A stretch of DNA of 64,000 nt from Nocardia sp. NRRL S-836. Lineage in GTDB: Bacteria; Actinomycetota; Actinomycetes; Mycobacteriales; Pseudonocardiaceae. This document shows, piece by piece, positions 46,566 to 53,217 of the stretch (the stretch's first letter is position 1; each line of letters begins with the position of its first letter). Both the position numbers and the translations under genes were made by a program. The notes below the pieces were generated by a model. The model saw nothing but the letters and a program-made list of their open reading frames with translations, searched no databases and was not told where the DNA came from. The stretch lies in the NCBI RefSeq assembly GCF_001279525.1, contig NZ_LGDY01000114.1, positions 62,001-126,000 on the forward strand. The letters are read 5' to 3'.

Positions 46566-47965
46566 AGCAGCACCGCCTTCGCGCTGACCTCGTCGCGGTG
46601 GACGTACGCGGCCCGGTAGACCCCGAACGGCGTGCCATCGCTCGGCGGCGCCGTGACGTGGAAACCGGGGTAGCTCGCGAGCGCCAACTCGATGGCCGCA
46701 CGGGAGAACGCCTTGGCCCGCTTGGGGTCCGGTGTCTTGATGGTGACGTGCAGCAGCGCGCTCGCCTGCTCCTCCGTCGGCGCGTCCGGCTGGTCGGTCC
46801 TGGCCAGCGTCCAGGTCAGCCCCTCGTCGCCGATCGCGTCCCGCAGCTGCTGCTGGACCAGTGCGGCTTTGCGGTCGACGTCCAGTCCGGTGAGGACGAA
46901 CGTGGTCCCGTTGCGGAAGCCGCCCAACGTGTTCAGGCAGACCTTCAGCGTGTCCGGCGGCGGACTTCCTTTCGTACCACTGATCTCGACGCCGCGCTCG
47001 TAGCTGCTGAGCCGGATCGTGTCGAAGTGCGTGGTGACGTCCGGGCCGAGGTACGCCGGGTCACCGATCTCGTAGAGCAGCTGTGCCGTGACGGTGTCGA
47101 CCGTGACCTGTCCCCCGGTGCCCTTGTGCTTGGTGATGAGGCTGCTGCCGTCCTCCCGGATCTCGGCGATCGGGAAGCCGGGCCGGGTCACGTCGATCTC
47201 GGTGAAGAACGAGTAGTTCCCGCCGGTGGCCTGTGTCCCGCACTCCAGCACGTGCCCCGCGACCGTCGCACCCGCGAGCCGGTCCCAGTCGTCCCGCTTC
47301 CAGCCGAAGTGCGCGGCGGCCGGTCCGACGACGAGGCTCGCGTCGGTGACCCGGCCGGTGACGACCACCTGGGCGCCCTGGTTCAGGCAGTCGGCGATCT
47401 CCCACGCGCCCAGGTAGGCGTTGGCGGTGAGGGCCTGGGGGAAGCGGTCTTTGAGGTCGTCGCCGGTGACGTAGCCGATCCTCGGGCTTCCGCCGTTGCC
47501 GTTGCCCTGGTTGGCGTTGCCGTTGCCGTTGCCGTTGCCGTGGCTGGCGTTGTCGTGGTTTGCGTTGCCGTGGCTGGCGTTGCCGTGCTTCGCGTCGGCG
47601 TGGCGGGTTTCGGCCCGCTCGGCGTTGATGTCCGTGGCGTTGGCGCGACTCGCTCCGGTGCCGCCGGCGTACCCGACGGTGGTGCCGAGCTTGCGCGCCA
47701 GCCCTTCGGGGTTGAGGCCGCCCGCATTGGTGACGATCTTGACGCCCTTGTCGAGCGCGAGCCCCAGGCAGTCCTCCATCTGCCGCAGGAACGTCTTGGC
47801 GTACCCCAGCCCCGGGTCCTTCATCCGGTCGCGCCCGAGGATCAGCATGGTGAGCTCAGCGAGGTAGTCCCCGGTGAGCACGTCGAGGTGACCACCTTCG
47901 AGCTGCTCGCGGACCGCGGACAGCCGATCCCCGTAGAACCCCGAGGCGTTGCCGATCCTGATCAC
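46562..47965 (-). CDS. AtuA-family (DUF1446) protein with inserted His/Asn/Gly repeat
   Basis: A 467-residue DUF1446 protein. The N-terminal block (RIGNASGFYGDRLSAVREQL, residues 3-22) and the LTGDYLAELTMLILGR segment identify the acyclic terpene utilisation AtuA family. Between the KIVTNAGGLNPEGLA block and the YVTGDDLKD strand, residues about 102-160 are a low-complexity insert of Asn, Gly, His and Ala (for example HGNASHGNANHDNASHG) that I do not expect in this family. The gene starts at GTG 47965 and is coupled to the next gene. Reported relatives act in citronellol/geraniol breakdown. Confidence 0.85.
   Translation of the reverse strand: MIRIGNASGFYGDRLSAVREQLEGGHLDVLTGDYLAELTMLILGRDRMKDPGLGYAKTFLRQMEDCLGLALDKGVKIVTNAGGLNPEGLARKLGTTVGYAGGTGASRANATDINAERAETRHADAKHGNASHGNANHDNASHGNGNGNGNANQGNGNGGSPRIGYVTGDDLKDRFPQALTANAYLGAWEIADCLNQGAQVVVTGRVTDASLVVGPAAAHFGWKRDDWDRLAGATVAGHVLECGTQATGGNYSFFTEIDVTRPGFPIAEIREDGSSLITKHKGTGGQVTVDTVTAQLLYEIGDPAYLGPDVTTHFDTIRLSSYERGVEISGTKGSPPPDTLKVCLNTLGGFRNGTTFVLTGLDVDRKAALVQQQLRDAIGDEGLTWTLARTDQPDAPTEEQASALLHVTIKTPDPKRAKAFSRAAIELALASYPGFHVTAPPSDGTPFGVYRAAYVHRDEVSAKAVLL
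47486..47605. repeat. Low-complexity GGCAAC-type repeat inside the AtuA gene
   Basis: This 120-base stretch of the AtuA gene (plus strand: repeated GTTGCC hexamers broken by GTGGCTGGC blocks) encodes residues 121-160, which are rich in Asn, Gly and His. Hexamer repeats such as these can expand or contract by slippage, changing protein length in steps of two residues. Confidence 0.85.
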
Positions 47966-48059
47966 CGCACACCCGCCGACGCCCCAGCCGCCTCACGCCC
48001 ACGCGCCAACGCACCCGACCGCATGCCCGCCATCGGACGCCCCACCCGCGTCCGCGCGC

Positions 48060-48794
48060 TCATCGCCCACCTCCGGGCGGCCCCGCGAACGCCTGCGCGA
48101 TCGGCACCCACTCCTGCGCCACCGCCCCGGTCGCCTCGATCTTCAGCTCCCCGCGGTTGCGCCGCTGCGTCACCAGGAACGCGAAGTCCAGCGCCGGCCC
48201 CGTCACGCGGTTCTCCGCGTCCTCCGGCCCCCACGTCCACACCTCGCCCTGCGGCCCTTCGAGCTCGACCCGCACCTCCTGATCCGGCGCGGCCTTCCCG
48301 TTGAGCAGGAACGCGAAGCCCATCGTCCGCACCCCGATGTGGCACACGTGCCGGAGCCGCGCGGTCGGCTTGCGCGTGACGCCGAACGCGTCCGCCACGT
48401 CCTGGCCGTGCGCCCAGGTCTCCATGATCCGCGCGGTCGTCATCGACGCGGGGCTCATCGGCGGGCCGAACCACACGATCTTGCCGCTCGCCTGGGCGAG
48501 GTGCTCCTGCAACGCGCGGCGGCTGTCGCGCCACAGCTCCAGCAGGTCCGGCAGCGCCGCCGCCTCCTCCGCCGTGCGGTCCACGATGTCCGGCGTCAAC
48601 GGCTGCGCCTGGAACGCCTCCGGGTCCGTGATCGCCAGGATCGCGGCCTTGTCCGTCCACATGAGATGGCCGATCTGGTGGCCGACCGTCCAGCCCTCGG
48701 CCGGTGTCGGCACCGTCCAGTCCGCGTGCCTCGTCACGAGCTCGTCGAGCTCCCACGACTCGGCGTCGAGGTCGGCCAGCAGTTCCGTGATCAC
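48060..48794 (-). CDS. TIGR03084 family metal-binding protein (mycothiol maleylpyruvate-isomerase-like fold)
   Basis: A 244-residue protein of the TIGR03084 family, related to DinB/mycothiol-dependent maleylpyruvate isomerase proteins. The four-helix bundle carries the metal His pairs GHQIGHLMW (about 38-46) and ETWAHGQDVADAFG (about 125-138). It sits directly behind the TetR gene with a 4-base overlap and 94 bases before the AtuA gene. Its chemistry is not known; a mycothiol- or thiol-dependent step is plausible. The competing frame to 48756 lacks these motifs. Confidence 0.82.
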   Translation of the reverse strand: MITELLADLDAESWELDELVTRHADWTVPTPAEGWTVGHQIGHLMWTDKAAILAITDPEAFQAQPLTPDIVDRTAEEAAALPDLLELWRDSRRALQEHLAQASGKIVWFGPPMSPASMTTARIMETWAHGQDVADAFGVTRKPTARLRHVCHIGVRTMGFAFLLNGKAAPDQEVRVELEGPQGEVWTWGPEDAENRVTGPALDFAFLVTQRRNRGELKIEATGAVAQEWVPIAQAFAGPPGGGR

Positions 48795-49372
48795 AGCTGC
48801 TCCTCCAGGATCCTCGCCCAGTACCGCACCACGTGCGCGCGTCGCTTGCCGTCGTCGGACAGCTGGTTGGCCAGCGCCAGGCCGCGCACCAGGTCCAGCG
48901 TCGCCTGCACCGCGTCCTTCACGCCCGGCCTGGTGTCATCAGCGTCGAGCAGTTCCAGCGCCAGGCCGTACACCTCCCGGCCGAGCCGCGCCTGCAGTTC
49001 CAGCACCTGCTCGCGCAGTTCCGGGTCCGTCCGGGCCGCGACCCACAGTTCCAGGGCCGCGGTGAACAGGTCGCTCGCGTGGAAGTCCGCGATCAGCTCC
49101 ACTACCGCACGTGTGCTCTTCTCGGCAACCGCCGCCCGCCGCCTCAGCACCTCGACGCTCTCCGCGCCCACGTACTCCACCGCCGCCGCCACCAGTTCGC
49201 CGCGGGTCCGGAAGTGGTGCAGCTGGGCGCCGCGGGACACGCCGGCGCGTTCGGCCACCACCGTCGTCGTGGTGCCGGACCAGCCGTGCTCGACCAGGCA
49301 CTCGACGGTGGCCTCCATGAGTTTGCGCTTGGTCTCGCGGGTGCGGTCGGCTTGCCGTTGCCTGGTCTCCAC
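48791..49372 (-). CDS. TetR family transcriptional regulator
   Basis: A 193-residue repressor. The N-terminal helix-turn-helix reads TRETKRKLMEATVECLVEHG, then TTTTVVAERAGVSRGAQLHHF, the hallmark of TetR proteins, with the rest a helical ligand-binding domain. The GTG at 49372 is chosen because the frame upstream runs through the operator region. It is the first gene of a leftward operon of nine genes for acyl-CoA metabolism and most likely represses it, with an acyl-CoA as inducer (inference). Confidence 0.9.
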   Translation of the reverse strand: METRQRQADRTRETKRKLMEATVECLVEHGWSGTTTTVVAERAGVSRGAQLHHFRTRGELVAAAVEYVGAESVEVLRRRAAVAEKSTRAVVELIADFHASDLFTAALELWVAARTDPELREQVLELQARLGREVYGLALELLDADDTRPGVKDAVQATLDLVRGLALANQLSDDGKRRAHVVRYWARILEEQL

Positions 49373-49379
49373 GTATCCG

Positions 49380-49417
49380 AGTGTTCCGGTGCACAAACAA
49401 ACAGTCAAGCCTGCTTG
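49380..49417 (-). promoter_or_regulatory. Promoter and operator of the TetR/acyl-CoA operon
   Basis: The perfect dyad CAAGC-CT-GCTTG (49406-49417) overlaps a candidate -35 TTGACT (49408-49403, minus strand); 17 bases later comes AACACT (49385-49380). The layout, dyad on the -35 of the operon led by a TetR gene, fits a self-repressed promoter. Confidence 0.45.
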
Positions 49418-49619
49418 TAAATGTCCTCACCCCTCACCTCCTCCACTCACCCGTCCGCCCCTTCCCGCGTTTCCTCTTTGCGGGGCGGGGACGACCTGAC
49501 GATCGAGACAGAGAAAAGACGAGGACAGGCGTGGATGCGGACAAGCTTCACTCGTGTGAGTGACGTCCGAAGCGCTGAGCAGCGCAAACAGCCAAGAACC
49601 AAACAGCAAAAGCAACGGG

Positions 49620-49655
49620 TTCGACGGCGAGGCGCAAACTCCGTACAATGTACGG
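49620..49655 (+). promoter_or_regulatory. Promoter with overlapping dyad, probably leaderless
   Basis: -35 TTCGAC (49620-49625), 18-base spacer, -10 TACAAT (49644-49649); the predicted transcription start is at the ATG at 49657. The -10 element lies inside a dyad CCGTAC-AAT-GTACGG (49641-49655), so a repressor bound there would block this promoter. Confidence 0.6.
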
Positions 49656-49656
49656 T

Positions 49657-50001
49657 ATGGCGTACGACGACGTGATGGACTGGTTCAAGCGGTGGGACGA
49701 CCTGGCCGTGAGGGGTGAGGTCGAGAAGATGGCCGACATGGCCCTGTTCCCGATCAACACGGTGACGGACGGATCGGCGACGTCGTGGGACCGCGAGCGC
49801 TTCATCCAGGAGATGGGTGCGCAGCTGGGCGGTGAGGTGCAGATGGAGTCGACGCGGACGCCGCACTTCATCAACGACAACCTGGTCTTCGTGATCACCG
49901 ACGGCACGATCAACGGGATGGCGGTGCGGTACGGCGACCTGCTGGTGAAGGTCGGGGACGAGTGGAAGTTCCAGACGATGGTCCAGGGCGGCTGGAGCTA
50001 G
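49657..50001 (+). CDS. SnoaL/NTF2-like small protein
   Basis: A 114-residue single-domain protein with a nuclear-transport-factor-2-like (SnoaL/DUF4440) cone fold: an amphipathic opening helix, AVRGEVEKMADMALFP, then strands ending in a VKVGDEWKFQTMVQGGW block. Its pocket residues are not enough to infer a reaction. The ATG at 49657 is favoured because the ATG at 49648 lies within the promoter; with the -10 seven bases upstream the message should be leaderless. A perfect 26-base palindromic terminator follows. Confidence 0.75.
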   Translation: MAYDDVMDWFKRWDDLAVRGEVEKMADMALFPINTVTDGSATSWDRERFIQEMGAQLGGEVQMESTRTPHFINDNLVFVITDGTINGMAVRYGDLLVKVGDEWKFQTMVQGGWS

Positions 50002-50010
50002 CGGGACGAA

Positions 50011-50036
50011 AGGGCCCAGGCCGCGGCCTGGGCCCT
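50011..50036 (+). terminator. Terminator after the SnoaL-like gene
   Basis: A perfect 26-base palindrome (13-bp arms 50011-50023 and 50024-50036) lies ten bases after the stop. It can terminate transcription on either strand. Confidence 0.8.
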
Positions 50037-50106
50037 ACGCGCGAAACGGGCGGGTGAGCGGCGAAAACCACGAGCCGGCACGAGCAGCGGGCGGTAGAAA
50101 GAACGC

Positions 50107-50640
50107 ATGATCGCGATGCAGTACGAGATCACGCTGCCGACCGGCTACGACATGGAGGTCATCCGCGAACGCGTCCGCACGCGCGGGCACGCGCTGGACG
50201 ACTTCGAGGGTCTGGGCTTCAAGGCCTACCTGGTCAGGGACACCCAGTACGCGCCGTTCTACGTGTGGAACACGTCGGCGGGGATGGCGAACTTCCTGTA
50301 CCGCGGCGGAGGTTTCCAGAACATCATCCGGGACTTCGGCCGGCCCGCGGTCCTGCACTGGCCGGGAGTGGCGTTCCTCAGGGGGCAGGCGACGCACGCG
50401 AGGTACGCGACCCGCAAGATCACGCGGCTCGCTCCGGAGGCGAACCCGATCGAGGTGGTCGGCGAGGCCGAGGCGGGCGTCGGGCTCGCGGAGGGCCTGC
50501 ACTCGGTGGCCGTCGGCGTCGATCCGCGCTCGTGGGAGGTCGTGCGGTTCGAGCTGTGGGAGGAACACCCCGGGGAAGAGGGTGTCTACGAGGTCCTCCA
50601 CCTGTCCGAGCCGGAGCTCGGGGACATCAGAGCAAGGTGA
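50107..50640 (+). CDS. DUF4865 family protein
   Basis: A 177-residue protein of the DUF4865 family, recognised from its QYEITLPTGYDMEVIRERV start and the KAYLVRDTQYAPFYVW, then MANFLYRGGGFQNIIRDFGRP central block. The function is unknown; sequences in this family sometimes sit near monooxygenase or dioxygenase genes, but none is near here. Two ATG codons (50107 and 50116) could be used and no strong ribosome site helps. Its end overlaps the convergent radical SAM gene by 14 bases. Confidence 0.75.
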   Translation: MIAMQYEITLPTGYDMEVIRERVRTRGHALDDFEGLGFKAYLVRDTQYAPFYVWNTSAGMANFLYRGGGFQNIIRDFGRPAVLHWPGVAFLRGQATHARYATRKITRLAPEANPIEVVGEAEAGVGLAEGLHSVAVGVDPRSWEVVRFELWEEHPGEEGVYEVLHLSEPELGDIRAR

Positions 50641-52603
50641 GCTGTTCCTGGTCGACGCGTGGTGTCGGCACCCCGACCGGGAGGCTGCCGTCGGGCCACA
50701 CGCCGTCGTCGTCGCCGGGGACACCGGTGACGGCGTCGGTGCCGCGGCCGCGCGGGGCCAGGCCGTGCTTCTCTATCAACGGGGTCACGCGCGCGGTCAG
50801 GCGCCTGCGGTAGCCGCGGTCCACATAGGACCCGTTGCCGTACAGGTGCCGGTAGGTCTCGATGAGGTCCGGGTGCTCACGGCGCAGCCACGCGGCGAAC
50901 CACTCGCGAGCGCCTGGCCGCAGGTGCAACGGCAGCACGGTCACGCCGGTGGCGCCGGCGTCCGCGATCTGCTCCAGCAGGAAGTCCAGCTGTTCCACGG
51001 AGTCCGTCAGCTCGGGCAGCACCGGTGCCACGAACACACCGCAGGGCAGTCCGGCCTCCCGGACCTTGCGCACCAGGTCGAGGCGCGCGGCCGGCGTCGG
51101 CGTGCCGGGTTCCAGTGACCGGTGCAGGTCGCGGTCCAGCAACGCGAGCGACACGCCGATGCCGACCGGCACCACCTCCGAGGCCGCCACCAGCAGGGGG
51201 AGGTCGCGGGCCAGGAGGGTGCCCTTCGTCAGGATCGAGAAGGGCGTGCGGGAGGCGGTCAGCGCCTCGATGATCCCTGGCATCAGGGCGTACCGGCCCT
51301 CCGCCCGCTGGTACGGGTCGGTGTTGGTGCCCAGCGCCACGTGCTCCTGCTTCCACTTCGGCGAACGCAGCTGGCGGGACAGCACCTCGGGGGCGTTGAC
51401 CTTGACGACCAGCTGGTTGTCGAAGTCCTGGCCGGTGTCGAGGTCCAGGTAGGAGTGCGTCTTGCGGGCGAAGCAGTTGTGCGACACCACGCCGTTCGCG
51501 ATGAAGTCACCGGTGCCGGTCGTGATGTCGTAGAGCGGCATCTCGCCGACCTCCTCCACGGACACCACGCCGAGCGGCTGCTGCGACTTGATCGCCACGC
51601 CGTCGATGTCGCGCTTGCGGGTGATCGCCGGGTCGACGAGGTGGAAGAACCGCAGGTTCTCACGCAGGCCGCCACGCAGTCGCACGACCCGCACGCCACG
51701 GCGGCGGCGCAGCTCCTCGATCGCGAAGTCGAAGTGGAAGTGCTTCAACGCCAGGACGATCGCCTCGACCACGGTGGCGTTGCGGGTGGACATGCGCAGG
51801 ATGCTGCGCGAGCAGGTGCCGAGGTAGTCGAACGCACCCGCGAGGAATCCCTTGAGCCAGTCGGGGTTCGGCGCTATCTGCCAGTGCGCTAGCTCGCGCA
51901 CCTGGTGCAGAAATCCCCTCCCTTCTCGCACACCGAAGTAGTCGAGGTACTCGCGGGTGCGGTCCATGGCCTCGATGTCGGCCAGGGGGATGCGGAACTC
52001 GTGCTCGTCCTCGACCATGCCGCGCAGGTAGCCGCGGCGGTAGTCGTCGGTGACGGTGGGCTGCTCGACGAAAGCCCCCGTGCCCATGAGTTTGTTGCCG
52101 GTCGTGAGGTGCGGGCGGCGGCCGGTGCCGGCGGTCTCGCCGGTCACGTGCTTCCAGCCGCGGTCGGTCAGGAAGCGGTGGTCACCGGAGGCGACGACCG
52201 TGGTGCCGTCCGACAACGTCAGCCGGTGCGCGACCTTGTGCGTCTCCCAGTGCGCCAGCACGGTGGTGAGCTTGTAGCGGCGGTAGTTGCCGACGAGCTC
52301 GGTGCCGTAGATCTGGTCGCCGACGCGGAGTTCGGACAACGGCTTGGTGCGGCCGTCGCCCATGAGGACCGGGGTGTCGCCGGCCATGCAGTACGTGCAG
52401 GCGTGTGAGCAGCCCCGGTACGGGTTGACCGTCCACGAGAACGGCAGCGCCGAACCCGGTACCCCGTTGAGCACGGATTTGGCGCGGACCTCGTGGAACA
52501 CCACGTCCGCGAACTCAGGAGTTCGTACGCTGCGCACCAGTCCCGGTAGCCCCGGTAGTGCCTGCTGCGGCTCTGCCTCGAGTTTCTGTCCGTCCCATCG
52601 CAC
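50627..52603 (-). CDS. Rv2578c-family radical SAM protein interrupted by an intein
   Basis: A 658-residue precursor. The extein matches the Rv2578c-type radical SAM family (start VRWDGQKLE, then FHEVRAKSVLN, and the GCSHACTYC cluster motif). A 305-residue intein begins at the third cysteine of the CxxxCxxC [4Fe-4S] motif and ends in HN; the next residue, Cys, starts FARKTHSYLDLD and supplies that cysteine after splicing. I start at GTG 52603 because earlier in-frame codons lie within the LexA box. The mature protein is about 353 residues. Function of this radical SAM family is unknown, but the upstream SOS box puts it under DNA-damage control. Confidence 0.88.
   Translation of the reverse strand: MRWDGQKLEAEPQQALPGLPGLVRSVRTPEFADVVFHEVRAKSVLNGVPGSALPFSWTVNPYRGCSHACTYCMAGDTPVLMGDGRTKPLSELRVGDQIYGTELVGNYRRYKLTTVLAHWETHKVAHRLTLSDGTTVVASGDHRFLTDRGWKHVTGETAGTGRRPHLTTGNKLMGTGAFVEQPTVTDDYRRGYLRGMVEDEHEFRIPLADIEAMDRTREYLDYFGVREGRGFLHQVRELAHWQIAPNPDWLKGFLAGAFDYLGTCSRSILRMSTRNATVVEAIVLALKHFHFDFAIEELRRRRGVRVVRLRGGLRENLRFFHLVDPAITRKRDIDGVAIKSQQPLGVVSVEEVGEMPLYDITTGTGDFIANGVVSHNCFARKTHSYLDLDTGQDFDNQLVVKVNAPEVLSRQLRSPKWKQEHVALGTNTDPYQRAEGRYALMPGIIEALTASRTPFSILTKGTLLARDLPLLVAASEVVPVGIGVSLALLDRDLHRSLEPGTPTPAARLDLVRKVREAGLPCGVFVAPVLPELTDSVEQLDFLLEQIADAGATGVTVLPLHLRPGAREWFAAWLRREHPDLIETYRHLYGNGSYVDRGYRRRLTARVTPLIEKHGLAPRGRGTDAVTGVPGDDDGVWPDGSLPVGVPTPRVDQEQLTLL
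51476..52390 (-). other. Intein with degenerate LAGLIDADG endonuclease
   Basis: The 305-residue intein runs from the Cys codon at 52390-52388 (CMAGDTPVL, splice block A) to the Asn codon at 51478-51476 (VVSHN, block G), with a +1 Cys. Block B is visible around VASGDHRFLT with TxxH spacing. Two LAGLIDADG-type motifs are present but altered: the first reads YLRGMVEDEH, the second FLAGAFDYLG, where catalytic acidic residues are missing or moved. Splicing looks intact and homing looks lost. Such inteins are known in this protein family. Confidence 0.9.
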
Positions 52604-52610
52604 ACCTCGA

Positions 52611-52628
52611 TTCGAACACATGTTCGAA
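52611..52628. promoter_or_regulatory. LexA/SOS box between the radical SAM and pnuC-nadR genes
   Basis: The sequence TCGAAC-ACAT-GTTCGA (52612-52627) is an exact match to the actinobacterial/mycobacterial SOS-box consensus TCGAAC-N4-GTTCGA, extended to eight perfect arms (TTCGAACA-CA-TGTTCGAA). It lies eight bases from the radical SAM start and 20 bases before pnuC, so LexA could repress both directions. Confidence 0.9.
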
Positions 52629-52647
52629 CAGCGGTCAAGGAGAGCAC

Positions 52648-53217
52648 GTGTCACCCATTGAGGTTGCAGGCTTCGTCACCGGCGCACTGTGCGTGTGGCT
52701 GGTCGCCCGGCAGAACCCGTGGAACTGGCCGATCGGCATCGCCAACAACATCGCGTTTCTGGTGCTGTTCTGGGGAAGCGGGCTCTACGCGGACTCCGGG
52801 CTGCAGGTCGTCTACATCGTCCTGGCGCTCTACGGGTGGTGGGCGTGGGTGCGCGGCGGCGAGCAGCACAGCGCGTTGAAAGTCAGTCGCACGACCACGA
52901 GCCAGTGGATCGCCCTTCTCGTCGCAGGAGTCACAGGAACCGCTTTGCTGCACTGGATCCTCACCAGTTTCACGCAGTCGACGGTGCCGTTCTGGGACGC
53001 CGTGACGACGGTGCTGTCCCTGCTGGCCACCTGGGGCCAGGCGCGCAAGAAGGTCGAGAGCTGGTGGCTGTGGATCGCCGCCGACGTCATCTACGTGCCG
53101 CTCTACGCCTACAAGGAGCTGTACCTGACCGCCGTGTTGTACGTGGGGTTCATGGGGCTGTGCGTGCTGGGGTTGCGCAACTGGAGCAAGGACCTCAAGA
53201 GCGAGGTGAGCGTGTGA
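52648..53217 (+). CDS. pnuC: Nicotinamide mononucleotide/riboside transporter PnuC
   Basis: A 189-residue membrane protein of the PnuC family. About seven spans are visible (near residues 5-22, 28-50, 52-72, 88-112, 118-136, 140-160, 163-182), with the family WxxW-type substrate residues in ESWWLWIAADVIYVPLYAYK. It imports nicotinamide riboside for the NAD salvage kinase encoded next (nadR overlaps its stop by four bases). The GTG at 52648 has AAGGAGA five bases upstream. It shares its promoter region with the SOS-controlled radical SAM gene. Confidence 0.92.
   Translation: MSPIEVAGFVTGALCVWLVARQNPWNWPIGIANNIAFLVLFWGSGLYADSGLQVVYIVLALYGWWAWVRGGEQHSALKVSRTTTSQWIALLVAGVTGTALLHWILTSFTQSTVPFWDAVTTVLSLLATWGQARKKVESWWLWIAADVIYVPLYAYKELYLTAVLYVGFMGLCVLGLRNWSKDLKSEVSV

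Larger units (their letters stand above)
49373..49656. other. Intergenic region between divergent TetR and SnoaL-like genes
   Basis: These 284 bases hold the two divergent promoters listed beside it. The middle (about 49430-49610) shows no gene or repeat that I can support. Confidence 0.5.
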
